In this document: one piece after another, positions 1-6,741 of the stretch | Layout: the number at the start of each line of letters is the position of its first letter | Numbering within the stretch: position 1 is the first letter of the stretch | From: Candidatus Nomurabacteria bacterium | GTDB taxonomy: Bacteria > Patescibacteriota > Minisyncoccia > Phycocordibacterales > UBA9973 | DNA: 9,311 nucleotides | NCBI GenBank assembly: GCA_023267245.1 | Contig: JAHFNP010000005.1 | Coordinates: forward strand, 9,585 to 18,895 | Reading direction: 5' to 3' | Translations under genes and position numbers: made by a program | Notes under the pieces: model-generated | What the model was told of the DNA's origin: nothing | Database searches by the model: none | The model's input: the letters and a program-made list of their open reading frames with translations, nothing else

Positions 1-434
1 GTGCTGAGATTGTGCATTCGGTCGGCAAATTTAATAATAACGACACGCAGGTCGTTTGCCATCGCGACGAAAAATTTACGCAAGCTTTCTACATGACGTT
101 CGTGACCTCTATATTTCAAAGTTCCCAATTTGGTCACGCCTTTTACCAAGAATACGATATCTTCATCAAATTCTTTTTTCATTTCGGCCTCTTTTATTTC
201 GGTATCTTCTAAAACATCGTGCAGGAGTCCGGCGGCGATCGTCTTCGCGTCCATGCCGAGCTTGGCGAGGATTTTTGCTGTTTCAAAAACATGGACGAAG
301 TAAGGTTCGCCGGAGAGCCTTTTCTGCCCGTCGTGGGCCTTTTTTGCGAACTCATATGCCTTGGATATAAGCTCCTCGTCCTTTTTGGGGACGTCGCCTT
401 CGATCAGGTCAATTATTTTCTTCACATCAGTCAT
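1..434 (-). CDS. relA/spoT: RelA/SpoT family protein, N-terminal HD domain (partial, cut by window edge)
   Basis: The reverse strand encodes 144 complete codons from an ATG at 434 and runs off the left end of the window. The translation matches the (p)ppGpp hydrolase domain of long RelA/SpoT proteins. R39 lies in KRLSGEPY, H48 in YFVHV, H72-D73 and E76-D77 in LLHDVLEDT, and D138 and N142 in FADRMHN. These correspond to the metal- and nucleotide-binding positions of the Rel hydrolase, so hydrolysis of ppGpp is probably intact. The segment GVTKLGTL (about 99-106) is also typical. The synthetase, TGS and ACT regions would lie outside the window, so single or dual activity cannot be judged. A GTG at 440 is in frame, but I prefer the ATG because a -10-like box lies 6 nt before it. 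No Shine-Dalgarno is visible. The gene is divergent from the small gene at 544. Confidence 0.93.
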   Translation of the reverse strand, partial: MTDVKKIIDLIEGDVPKKDEELISKAYEFAKKAHDGQKRLSGEPYFVHVFETAKILAKLGMDAKTIAAGLLHDVLEDTEIKEAEMKKEFDEDIVFLVKGVTKLGTLKYRGHERHVESLRKFFVAMANDLRVVIIKFADRMHNLS

Positions 435-440
435 ACTCAC

Positions 441-468
441 AGTTTAGAACTTTTCTTCTGAAATTCAA
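441..468 (-). promoter_or_regulatory. Candidate promoter for the RelA/SpoT gene, leaderless type
   Basis: On the minus strand, TTGAAT (463-468) and TAAACT (441-446) are separated by 16 nt. The -10 box ends 6 nt before the ATG at 434, so transcription would begin at or next to the start codon. The match is by eye and each box matches consensus at 4 of 6 positions. Confidence 0.5.
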
Positions 469-476
469 AGGAATAC

Positions 477-505
477 TTGACAAATTCAATTATTATTGCT
501 AAATT
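477..505 (+). promoter_or_regulatory. Strong sigma-70-type promoter of the small gene at 544
   Basis: A perfect -35 TTGACA (477-482) is followed, after 17 nt, by TAAATT (500-505). A TG dinucleotide at 497-498 makes it an extended -10. The predicted start near 512 gives a leader of about 30 nt that contains a strong ribosome binding site. Confidence 0.75.
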
Positions 506-530
506 TGTTTTAGAAAATTCATTTAAAACA

Positions 531-538
531 AAAGGAGG
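531..538 (+). promoter_or_regulatory. Strong Shine-Dalgarno for the gene at 544
   Basis: AAAGGAGG lies 5 nt before the ATG at 544. It is the only strong Shine-Dalgarno among the genes of this window and fixes this start. Confidence 0.85.
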
Positions 539-543
539 CAAAA

Positions 544-873
544 ATGAAAAAGACAATTCTTGGCTTGCTGCTCTCAATGGCAGCAGTAATAGTTTTATTT
601 TGCGGAGCCGCAACAATCCGTGAAAGTTATTCACAAAAAGCAATTATTGAGAAAATCCCCACTTTATCAGAGATGACGATTGCGGAAAGAAGTACTCAAA
701 TGAATTTATTTGATGGAGATATAGTTGTGCGAATACGTCTCATACCAAACAATAGTGTAACGTACGCCATTTGTATTACTTATACTGGAACTCACAATAC
801 TGATAAAAAAGTAGGTGACACAATTACTGTTAATGATTTTATAAATGGAGGACAATACCTTATTGAAAATTAA
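544..873 (+). CDS. Small exported or membrane-anchored protein, unknown function
   Basis: A 109-residue protein with no family I recognise. Residues 1-3 are MKK, followed by a hydrophobic stretch at about 4-24 that suits a signal peptide or N-terminal membrane anchor. C20 sits in this stretch, but the preceding residues VLF do not form a standard lipobox. The rest, about 85 residues, is polar and looks beta-strand-rich (for example DGDIVVRIRLI and GDTITVNDFI), so it probably sits outside the membrane. The gene carries its own near-consensus promoter, a strong ribosome binding site and an intrinsic terminator, so it is a single-gene unit. It lies between two minus-strand genes, rel and topA, in opposite orientation, and is more AT-rich than topA. 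Recent acquisition or a lineage-specific secreted protein are both possible. The reading frame is well supported by its signals; the function is unknown. Confidence 0.75.
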   Translation: MKKTILGLLLSMAAVIVLFCGAATIRESYSQKAIIEKIPTLSEMTIAERSTQMNLFDGDIVVRIRLIPNNSVTYAICITYTGTHNTDKKVGDTITVNDFINGGQYLIEN

Positions 874-889
874 CCCCGCTAATCTTAAA

Positions 890-917
890 CCGCAAACTTT
901 AAAGTTTGCGGTTTTTT
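890..917 (+). terminator. Intrinsic terminator of the small gene, also abutting the topA 3' end
   Basis: An 11-bp perfect inverted repeat (CCGCAAACTTT at 890-900 and its complement at 901-911) is followed by six T. It begins 16 nt after the stop at 871-873. On the minus strand the same hairpin lies 4 nt past the topA stop, but its T-tract there is weak (TTTAAGATT), so termination of topA may be less efficient. Confidence 0.9.
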
Positions 918-3153
918 ATTTCATTAATTTATGCGGGTTGTGGTTTGGACAGGCTTTATTTGAACAACGTTCTGGTATGGTCTTGGTGCCTTCCATCATC
1001 AGAGATCCGCAGAGTTCGCAGATCCGGCCTGTCGGTTTTGCTTTAATCGCATTTTTGCAATCCGGATAATTCGAGCAGGAATAGAAAATCCCGAAGCGTC
1101 CTTTTCTTTCCATCATCTTGCCTTTGCCGCAGACAGGACAGGTGACATCCGTCATCTTCTTTTTTAATTCTTCCTCGTCTTGTTTTATAAATTTGCATTT
1201 CGGGTAGCGCGAGCAGGAGATGAAAGTACCGAACTTGCCTTCGCGGATGACGAGCTTGCCCCCGCCGGACTTGCCTTTCTTATCTCCGCAGAGCGGGCAT
1301 TTTTCTCCCGTTTCCTTCGGCCCGGCCATCTCGGTCCCGTCGAGCTTGAGCGCGCCTTCGCAGTCCGGATATCTAGAGCAGGAATAGAACTTTCCATTTT
1401 TAGAAAGTTTGATGATCATCTTGCTGCCGCACTTCGGGCACTTGATATCTTCCGGCGCATCGCCGAGATTTGTCGCTTTTTCTAGTTTATCTTTCTCTTT
1501 CAAATCTTTTGTAAACGGGCCGTAGAAATCTTTGAGCGTCTTGAGATATTCTTTTTTGCCGAGAGCGATCTCGTCGAGCTTGTCTTCCATCTCCGCGGTG
1601 AAAGTGTCGCTGATGTATTCGCCGAAGTTATGTTCGACGAAATCAGACACAACTTCGCCGGTGTCGGTAGGGAAGAGAGTGCGATTTTCCTTGCGGACAT
1701 ATTCGCGCTCTTCGAGCGTCCTCATGATAGCCGCGTAGGTTGAAGGCCGGCCGATGTCGCGCGCTTCGAGCTCTTTCACGAGACCGGCTTCGGAGTATCG
1801 GCCGGGCGGTTCGGTATGTTTCTCAAGGCTGTCGAGACTGATCAATTTCAAATCTTCGCCGATCGCGACTTTCGGTAACTCAACATCCTCTCCGCGAGCG
1901 TCCTGATCGACGATAAGCCAGCCGGGGAAAATAACCCTTGAGCCATTAGCGGCGAAGTCCGGAATCTCGCCTCCGCCTCCGCCAGAAAGGGCGGATGGCG
2001 GATTCACATTCGCGATTATTTTTATTTTCGCAAGCTTCGCATCAACCATCTGTGAAGAGACCGCGCGCTCCCAGATAAGCTTATACAATCTTTCTTGTTC
2101 GGGATTGGATCCGGCCTTAAGATGTTCGACATGCGTTGGGCGGACGGCTTCATGCGCCTCCTGAGCGTTTTTACTTTTCGCTTTATAGGTATGAGCCTCG
2201 GCGTATTCCTTGCCGTATTTTTTTGCAATAAGTTCAAGCATCTGATCTTGTGCTTGCTTGGAGAGATTCACGCTGTCAGTTCTCATATACGTGATGTGTC
2301 CGGCTTCGTAGAGCTTCTGGGCGACTTGCATCGTGCGTGAAGGCGAGAAGCCCAAGCGCGTGCTGGCGGTCTGCTGCAAAGTCGAGGTCGTGAAAGGCGC
2401 GCGCGGGACTCGCTTCTGTTCGGATTCTTTTACATCTTTCACGATCCACTTTTCTTTCCGGCCGATTTCAAGAATCTTCTCTACCAATTTTTCATCTCGC
2501 GGTTCATCTACACAGCTGAGAGTCAGATCTTCTCCTTTTTTTGTTTTAAAGATTCCCGAAAGAGTCCAGTATTTTTCCGGCACAAAGGCGCGGATCTCGC
2601 GCTCGCGTTCCATGATGATCCGCAAAGCCGGGGATTGCACTCGTCCGGCCGAGAGGCCGTAGCGGACTTTTTTCCAAATCAAACCGGAGAGGCCGTAGCC
2701 GAAAAGTCTGTCGAGGACTCGGCGCGCTTCTTGCGCTTTGCGCAGATTGGTATCGATCGCGCGCGGACTTTTCAAAGCCTCGGTGATCGCTTCCTTTGTG
2801 ATCTCATGAAAAGCCACGCGCTTGATCGAAGCTTTTACTTTCTTGTCTTCTTTTAATAATTCCTCGATATGCCAAGCGATCGCTTCTCCTTCGCGGTCCG
2901 GGTCTGTCGCTAGCAATATTTCCTTTGCTTTTTCCGCCAAGCTTTGAAGCTCGTGCACGACTTTCTCTTTGCCTTTTGAGATCTCATAATGGGGGACGAA
3001 GCCGGCCTCTATATCGATAGCCTGTTTGTTGTTTTTCGGCAGGTCGCGCACATGTCCGACCGAAGCGCGCACGGTGAAGTCCCCGCTGTCTCCGGATAAA
3101 TATTTCTCAATAGTCTTTGCTTTTGAAGGTGATTCGACGATTAAAAGTTTCAT
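916..3153 (-). CDS. topA: DNA topoisomerase I (type IA)
   Basis: A 745-residue type IA topoisomerase that relaxes negatively supercoiled DNA by cutting one strand through a 5'-phosphotyrosine. The Toprim domain opens with LLIVESPSKAKTI (E7) and carries the acidic triad in DPDREGE (D84, D86, E88). The catalytic tyrosine is Y289 in GHITYMRTDS. EARDIGRPSTYA (about 463-474) is another conserved block. The C-terminal part has four tetracysteine zinc fingers: C572/C575/C592/C598, C619/C622/C647/C653, C672/C675/C693/C699 and C712/C715/C730/C735. Length and order are normal for a full enzyme. One oddity is a low-complexity segment PPSALSGGGGG (385-395), encoded by a GC-rich palindrome, which looks like an insertion. 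The start is supported by a TTGCCA/TAATAC promoter 11 nt upstream; no Shine-Dalgarno is seen. The stop lies next to the terminator of the converging small gene. Confidence 0.98.
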   Translation of the reverse strand: MKLLIVESPSKAKTIEKYLSGDSGDFTVRASVGHVRDLPKNNKQAIDIEAGFVPHYEISKGKEKVVHELQSLAEKAKEILLATDPDREGEAIAWHIEELLKEDKKVKASIKRVAFHEITKEAITEALKSPRAIDTNLRKAQEARRVLDRLFGYGLSGLIWKKVRYGLSAGRVQSPALRIIMEREREIRAFVPEKYWTLSGIFKTKKGEDLTLSCVDEPRDEKLVEKILEIGRKEKWIVKDVKESEQKRVPRAPFTTSTLQQTASTRLGFSPSRTMQVAQKLYEAGHITYMRTDSVNLSKQAQDQMLELIAKKYGKEYAEAHTYKAKSKNAQEAHEAVRPTHVEHLKAGSNPEQERLYKLIWERAVSSQMVDAKLAKIKIIANVNPPSALSGGGGGEIPDFAANGSRVIFPGWLIVDQDARGEDVELPKVAIGEDLKLISLDSLEKHTEPPGRYSEAGLVKELEARDIGRPSTYAAIMRTLEEREYVRKENRTLFPTDTGEVVSDFVEHNFGEYISDTFTAEMEDKLDEIALGKKEYLKTLKDFYGPFTKDLKEKDKLEKATNLGDAPEDIKCPKCGSKMIIKLSKNGKFYSCSRYPDCEGALKLDGTEMAGPKETGEKCPLCGDKKGKSGGGKLVIREGKFGTFISCSRYPKCKFIKQDEEELKKKMTDVTCPVCGKGKMMERKGRFGIFYSCSNYPDCKNAIKAKPTGRICELCGSLMMEGTKTIPERCSNKACPNHNPHKLMK
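1978..1995. repeat. GC-rich palindrome inside topA
   Basis: TCCGCC (1978-1983) and GGCGGA (1990-1995) form a 6-bp stem with a 6-nt loop, flanked by further CTCCGCC and GGCGGAT-like runs. On the coding strand it encodes the PPSALSGGGGG segment of TopA. It resembles the palindromic in-frame insertions common in Parcubacteria genes, which is recollection rather than a search result. Confidence 0.6.
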
Positions 3154-3164
3154 ATCAAAACCAA

Positions 3165-3193
3165 GTATTACACGAAATCCGTTTTTTTGGCAA
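3165..3193 (-). promoter_or_regulatory. Candidate topA promoter
   Basis: On the minus strand, TTGCCA (3188-3193) and TAATAC (3165-3170) are separated by 17 nt. The -10 box ends 11 nt before the topA ATG, leaving a leader of only about 4 nt. It stands back to back with the plus-strand promoter at 3201. Confidence 0.65.
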
Positions 3194-3200
3194 ATTTGTC

Positions 3201-3228
3201 TTGACAGAATGCTATTTTATAGTAGTAT
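3201..3228 (+). promoter_or_regulatory. Promoter of the small gene at 3276
   Basis: A perfect -35 TTGACA (3201-3206) precedes TAGTAT (3223-3228) by 16 nt. The -10 register is uncertain because the area is rich in TA steps (AGTAGTATAT). A start near 3235 gives a leader of about 40 nt without a Shine-Dalgarno. Confidence 0.65.
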
Positions 3229-3247
3229 ATCGCCTAGAAAAAATTTG

Positions 3248-3275
3248 GTTAAATCTATCGCTAAACCCCTGTACT
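3248..3275 (+). promoter_or_regulatory. Leader element shared with the gene at 8019
   Basis: The 28 nt before this ATG align without gaps to the 28 nt before the ATG at 8019. Sixteen positions are identical, including GTTAA at the left end and CTAAACC (3261-3267), which lies 8 nt before the start codon in both. No Shine-Dalgarno is present in either leader. Confidence 0.45.
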
Positions 3276-3611
3276 ATGAAAATCAAAAAAGCCCTTATTT
3301 GGTCGCTTATAAGAAATGAGCACCATCCATCATTAACAGAAATATATAAACAAAATTTTTTTATGATAGCAGTTCTAGGTGTATTATTTCCCGGAATTAA
3401 TTATTATGTGCCGCGCGATTTTAATAAAGTTGTTCAAATGTATGCAACACCGGTATTAAAAAAATTATTTCCTGAGGTTTCGAAACTTCATCAAGATGAA
3501 GTTTCGAAAAGTGATATGCTGGAAATAAAACCTTTTTTAAAATCAAGAGGTTATGAATGGCAAGACAATAAGAATTGGGAAAAAAAATTTAATAAGCTTT
3601 TAGCGGCCTAG
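3276..3611 (+). CDS. Small protein of unknown function (111 aa)
   Basis: A 111-residue protein with no family I recognise. The open frame extends further upstream, but the ATG at 3276 is the first start after the promoter at 3201-3228 and is therefore chosen. The N-terminus is basic (MKIKKALIWSLIRNEHH), a hydrophobic segment lies at about 29-45 (FMIAVLGVLFPGINYYV), and the C-terminal half is charged. One membrane-associated helix is possible, but a buried hydrophobic core is equally possible. The C-terminal segment IKPFLKSRGYEWQDNKNWEK looks like a compact helical unit. A 15-bp perfect inverted repeat lies inside the coding region. The gene has its own promoter and terminator and is AT-rich. 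It is inserted in the opposite orientation between dprA and topA, genes that often sit together in other bacteria. Confidence 0.7.
   Translation: MKIKKALIWSLIRNEHHPSLTEIYKQNFFMIAVLGVLFPGINYYVPRDFNKVVQMYATPVLKKLFPEVSKLHQDEVSKSDMLEIKPFLKSRGYEWQDNKNWEKKFNKLLAA
3478..3509. repeat. Perfect 15-bp inverted repeat inside the small gene
   Basis: TTTCGAAACTTCATC (3478-3492) and its exact complement (3495-3509) are separated by AA. It encodes about SKLHQDEVSK, near residues 69-78. There is no T-tract after it, so it is not a usual terminator. Confidence 0.9.
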
Positions 3612-3621
3612 TAAAAAATTT

Positions 3622-3649
3622 AAAAAGCAATCTCCGGATTGCTTTTTTT
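3622..3649. terminator. Bidirectional intrinsic terminator between the small gene and dprA
   Basis: AAAAAGCAATC (3622-3632) pairs with GATTGCTTTTT (3637-3647) around a TCCG loop, and T residues run to 3649. On the minus strand the stem is followed by TTTTTAAATTTTTT. It lies 10 nt after the plus-strand stop and just past the dprA stop, so it can serve both converging genes. Confidence 0.9.
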
Positions 3650-3651
3650 AT

Positions 3652-4518
3652 TTATATATTAACTCTGATCTCTCCCATTTCTTCTTTGATCAGGCCTTTG
3701 ATTTCCATGATCGAGAGCATGGCGTTGACTTCCGGAGTCGGGGAACCGAGTTCTCGGATGATTTCATCTCGAGACATCGGTTCGCGTAAGAGATCAAGTA
3801 TTTCTTTTTCCTCCGGCGAACAATCGGCAAAAAGCTTGGCTTGTTTGTTTTCGTCTATTTTAACTTCAAAGCCGAGGGCAAGAAGAAGGTCGTCGACGCA
3901 GGTGATCGGCGTCGCGCCTTGGCGGATCAAGCTGTTGGTCCCCTTAGAACTGAGCGAGTTGATCGAACCCGGCACGGCGTAAACATCTCTATTGTAGTCG
4001 GTTGCCATCCGCGCGGTGATTAAAGTGCCGGATTTATCTTCTGCTTCTATTATTAGGACAGCTTTAGAAATCCCCGCCATCAGGCGATTGCGCATCGGGA
4101 AGCTCCACGGCGCCGCCTTGAAATCAGGTTCAAATTCTGAGATCAAACAGCCGCCGCTCTCAATTATCTCTTTCGCCAGTCTGATATTGATCTGAGGGTG
4201 CAGGACTTTTTCGGAAAGCCCCGAGCCCGGGAAAGAAATTGTTTTGAGTCCGGCTTTGAGCGCGGCTTGGTGCGCGAATGTGTCGATGCCCATCGCAAGG
4301 CCGGAGACGATGATAATAGGATAGCCTCGGAGGCCGTCGATCAATTTCTGGCAGGCGTCCTTGCCGTATGAAGTAAATTTTCTCGAACCGACGACGCACA
4401 GATAAATAGCATTTTCTGGAGGCAGCTCGCCGATGATGTAGAGCTCTTTCGGCGGCTGGGGGATTTCAAGCAGGCTTTTCGGAAATTCTTCTTTTGATAT
4501 TTTCCTAATTGAATTCAT
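3652..4518 (-). CDS. dprA: DNA processing protein DprA (Smf)
   Basis: A 288-residue DprA. In naturally transformable bacteria DprA binds incoming single-stranded DNA and loads RecA on it. The Rossmann-like core is clear: VGSRKFTSYG (43-52), SGLAMGIDTFAHQAAL (72-87), SEFEPD (127-132), FPMRNRLMAGIS (140-151), SGTLITARMA (163-172) and VPGS (182-185), then GTNSLIRQGATPI. Residues from about 232 form a winged-helix-like end (SPEEKEILDLLREPMSRDEIIREL). The N-terminal SAM domain of longer DprA proteins is absent: the protein begins directly with the stretch ending in PPKELYIIGELP. The start is placed at the ATG 7 nt after a -10 box; no Shine-Dalgarno is present. It diverges from serS across only 35 nt. 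Its presence hints at DNA uptake, but no other competence gene lies in this window. Confidence 0.96.
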   Translation of the reverse strand: MNSIRKISKEEFPKSLLEIPQPPKELYIIGELPPENAIYLCVVGSRKFTSYGKDACQKLIDGLRGYPIIIVSGLAMGIDTFAHQAALKAGLKTISFPGSGLSEKVLHPQINIRLAKEIIESGGCLISEFEPDFKAAPWSFPMRNRLMAGISKAVLIIEAEDKSGTLITARMATDYNRDVYAVPGSINSLSSKGTNSLIRQGATPITCVDDLLLALGFEVKIDENKQAKLFADCSPEEKEILDLLREPMSRDEIIRELGSPTPEVNAMLSIMEIKGLIKEEMGEIRVNI

Positions 4519-4525
4519 TTTGTAT

Positions 4526-4534
4526 ATTTTATCA
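4526..4534 (-). promoter_or_regulatory. Extended -10 element of dprA, leaderless type
   Basis: On the minus strand, TGATAAAAT (4534 to 4526) reads as an extended -10. It ends 7 nt before the dprA ATG, the usual distance to the transcription start. No clear -35 box is seen. Confidence 0.55.
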
Positions 4535-4541
4535 TTTTTTG

Positions 4542-4547
4542 TATACT
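4542..4547 (+). promoter_or_regulatory. -10 element of serS, leaderless type
   Basis: TATACT lies 6 nt before the serS ATG at 4554, so the mRNA would start at or beside the start codon. A weak -35 candidate, TTGTAT (4520-4525), lies 16 nt upstream. The same hexamer and spacing occur at dnaX. Confidence 0.6.
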
Positions 4548-4553
4548 AATAGA

Positions 4554-5819
4554 ATGTTGGACATAAAATTTATAAAAGAGAATCCGGATTTGATCCGCGA
4601 AGCAGCCCGCAAGAAGTGCATCAATTTTAATGTTGATGAATTGATCTCAGTTGAAGGTGAAAGGATGGAACACCTGTCTTTGGTTGAAAACTTGCGAGCG
4701 GAACAAAATAAGATCACCGACAAAATAAGCCAGACGACTGACGCGACCGTGCGCGAGCAGTTGATCTCCGACATGCGCGAGTTCAAAGAACATCTTAAAG
4801 AAAAAGAAGAGAAGTTGAAAGAAGTTATGAAGAAGTGGCAAGCCTTGATGCTCCAAGTGCCGAATATTCCCGATATGTCCGTGCCGGAAGGAACTGACGA
4901 TGCGGACAATCAAGAGATCAAAAAGTGGGGCACTGCACCTGCATTTGATTTCGAACCGAAAGATCACATTGTGCTGATGGAAAATTTGGATTTGGTGGAT
5001 TTCGAACGGGGTACGAAGGTCTCCGGTTTCCGTGGATATTTCCTAAAGAATGAAGGCGCGCAGATCGAGATGGCCCTTTGGCAATACGCTGTCGAATTCC
5101 TCACAGCTCGAGGTTATAAATTTATGATCGCTCCGTCTCTTGTCCGCCGAGAACCGCTCGTCGGGACCGGCATGCTTCCGCAAAGCGAAGAAGATCTGTA
5201 TAAAGTCGGTGAGAATGAATATCTGGCTGGGACGGCTGAAGTGCCGACTATGGGTTATTTTATGGACGAAGTTTTGCCGAAAGAAAAACTGCCACAAAAG
5301 ATCCTCGCATTTTCTTCTTGTTTCCGGGCGGAAGCCGGCAAGCACGGCAAGGATGTGAAGGGCCTTATCCGCGTGCATGAATTTTTCAAAATGGAGCAAG
5401 TTATTCTTTGCGAAGCAGATCATCAAGAGAGCGTTAAATATCATGAAGAAGTTTTAAAAAATTCCGAAGAGTTCGTGCAATCCCTCGGACTTCATTATCG
5501 AGTAGTTGTGAACTGCGGCGGGGATCTAGGTCTCGGACAGGTCAAGAAATACGATATTGAAGTCTGGATGCCGACTCAGCAGAAATATAGAGAAACTCAT
5601 TCAGCTTCTTATTTCCATGATTTCCAGACAAGAAGATTGAATATCAAATATAAAGACACTGATGATAAATCGCGTTACGCGCACTCTTTGAACAATACCT
5701 TGGTTGCTACGCCGAGAATCATCGCCTGCATCGTCGAGAACTGCCAGCAAGCCGATGGATCTATAAAAATACCCGAGGTTCTACAAAAGTATATCGGCAA
5801 GGATTTTATCAAAAAATAA
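4554..5819 (+). CDS. serS: Seryl-tRNA synthetase
   Basis: A 421-residue class II aminoacyl-tRNA synthetase that attaches serine to tRNA-Ser. Residues 1-100 form the N-terminal tRNA-binding arm with heptad-like helices (about 33-97). The catalytic core follows: AGTAEVPT (225-232), motif 2 around CFRAEAG (256-262) and VHEFFKMEQV (274-283), and motif 3 around LNNTLVATPRIIACIVEN (379-396). The length is normal. The frame also has an upstream ATG at 4509, but the MLDIKFIKENPDLIR start at 4554 matches the family N-terminus and sits 6 nt after a -10 box. One departure is the segment THSASYFHDFQTRRLNIKY (348-366), where most bacterial enzymes read close to SSCSNFEDFQARR. It may be a lineage feature. 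No terminator follows, so ftsQ may be read from the same transcript. Confidence 0.98.
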   Translation: MLDIKFIKENPDLIREAARKKCINFNVDELISVEGERMEHLSLVENLRAEQNKITDKISQTTDATVREQLISDMREFKEHLKEKEEKLKEVMKKWQALMLQVPNIPDMSVPEGTDDADNQEIKKWGTAPAFDFEPKDHIVLMENLDLVDFERGTKVSGFRGYFLKNEGAQIEMALWQYAVEFLTARGYKFMIAPSLVRREPLVGTGMLPQSEEDLYKVGENEYLAGTAEVPTMGYFMDEVLPKEKLPQKILAFSSCFRAEAGKHGKDVKGLIRVHEFFKMEQVILCEADHQESVKYHEEVLKNSEEFVQSLGLHYRVVVNCGGDLGLGQVKKYDIEVWMPTQQKYRETHSASYFHDFQTRRLNIKYKDTDDKSRYAHSLNNTLVATPRIIACIVENCQQADGSIKIPEVLQKYIGKDFIKK

Positions 5820-5820
5820 T

Positions 5821-5856
5821 TATAATGCGTCGCGTTTCAATGGACATTACGCGACG
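5821..5856 (+). promoter_or_regulatory. TATAAT box and hairpin between serS and ftsQ
   Basis: A perfect TATAAT (5821-5826) directly follows the serS stop, without a clear -35. It is followed by an 8-bp inverted repeat, CGTCGCGT (5828-5835) and ACGCGACG (5849-5856), with a 13-nt loop. No T-tract follows, so it is not a typical terminator. It may be a processing or leader structure. Confidence 0.4.
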
Positions 5857-5873
5857 TGATTTTGCAAAATCAT

Positions 5874-6737
5874 ATGCGTGGCCAAATTTTAAATTCTCCT
5901 CGAATAAAAGAGATTCGGCAAAAGCGTCGCAAGCTTCTTTATCGCAAGATGATGATTATATTCGGTTTATTTATTGTGCTTATTGTTGGCCTTTCTTTCG
6001 CGACAAAAATTAAAAAAATAAATATTCAAAATATTCAAGTTGTCGGCAACAGCGTGATAGAAACCGGTCAGATCGAGTCTGTGATCCGAGAACAAATTGC
6101 CGGAAATTATTTTCATCTTTTTGCTCGAAGCAATTCTTTCCTAGTATCGAAAAAAAGGATAGAAGAATCGCTCCTCGCCAATTTAAAAAGAATATTGAGT
6201 GTTGAAATAAAATTGACTGACCTTAGGACGATCAAAGCGAGCGTCGTTGAACGCGAAGGGAAATATATCTGGTGCGACGGCTTATCGGAAGATACTATCG
6301 CTCAGAAATGTTATTTTACGGATGACAGCGGGTATATTTTCGATACGGCGCCGTATTTTTCCGGCAGTGTTTATTTCAAAATTTATGGCGGTGTAGGAGA
6401 AGGCCTGTCGCCGATCGGTTCGAATATCTTGAGCGAGGGCGAGTTTGGTAAAATAATTAATTTTTATAATTCTATTAAAACAATCATCCCGGCAAATAAG
6501 CCTATTTTTGTTTTAATAAAAAGTGATTCAACTTATGAGGTGGTTTTGGAAGGTTCAGCCGGCTTGGTTGGGCCGAAGATTATTTTTAGCAAGGATAATG
6601 ATATCGATAAAATCGCTGGGAACTTAAGTTCCGCCTTATCTTCAGAACCGTTTGCTTCAATGTTTCGAGCCAAGTATAATGACCTTCTTTATATAGATTT
6701 GAGATTTAATGATAAGGTATATTATAAATTCAAGTGA
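5874..6737 (+). CDS. ftsQ: FtsQ/DivIB-like cell division protein
   Basis: A 287-residue single-pass membrane protein. Residues 1-26 are short, basic and cytoplasmic (SPRIKEIRQKRRKLLYRK), 27-43 are a membrane helix (MMIIFGLFIVLIVGLSF), and the rest would lie outside the membrane. A POTRA-like region begins at about 49 with INIQNIQVVGNSVI and runs to about 127 (IKASVVERE). The C-terminal end LLYIDLRFNDKVYYK is typical of FtsQ proteins. FtsQ links early and late division proteins at the septum. C134 and C146 flank a short segment and could pair outside the membrane, which is inference. The ATG at 5874 is my start; a GTG at 5856 is in frame and would add six residues. No Shine-Dalgarno is visible. 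Usual partners such as ftsA or ftsZ are not in this window. The sequence is divergent, so the call rests on architecture and the two terminal motifs. Confidence 0.85.
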   Translation: MRGQILNSPRIKEIRQKRRKLLYRKMMIIFGLFIVLIVGLSFATKIKKINIQNIQVVGNSVIETGQIESVIREQIAGNYFHLFARSNSFLVSKKRIEESLLANLKRILSVEIKLTDLRTIKASVVEREGKYIWCDGLSEDTIAQKCYFTDDSGYIFDTAPYFSGSVYFKIYGGVGEGLSPIGSNILSEGEFGKIINFYNSIKTIIPANKPIFVLIKSDSTYEVVLEGSAGLVGPKIIFSKDNDIDKIAGNLSSALSSEPFASMFRAKYNDLLYIDLRFNDKVYYKFK

Positions 6738-6741
6738 GGGA

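Noticed and set aside
435..440. GTG start at 440 for the RelA/SpoT gene
   Set aside because: It is in frame, but the -10 box would then abut it; the ATG at 434 has the 6-nt spacing seen at serS and dnaX.
592..606. Lipoprotein signal around C20 of the small exported protein
   Set aside because: The residues before the cysteine (VLF) do not fit a lipobox; F at -1 is not accepted.
2333..2662. Long plus-strand open frames opposite topA, such as this one and 1180-1485
   Set aside because: They are antisense shadows of a clear TopA gene and have no recognisable protein features or start signals.
5825..6013. Open frame overlapping the start of ftsQ in another phase
   Set aside because: It overlaps the FtsQ cytoplasmic and membrane segments, which match the family pattern; it is a shadow frame.
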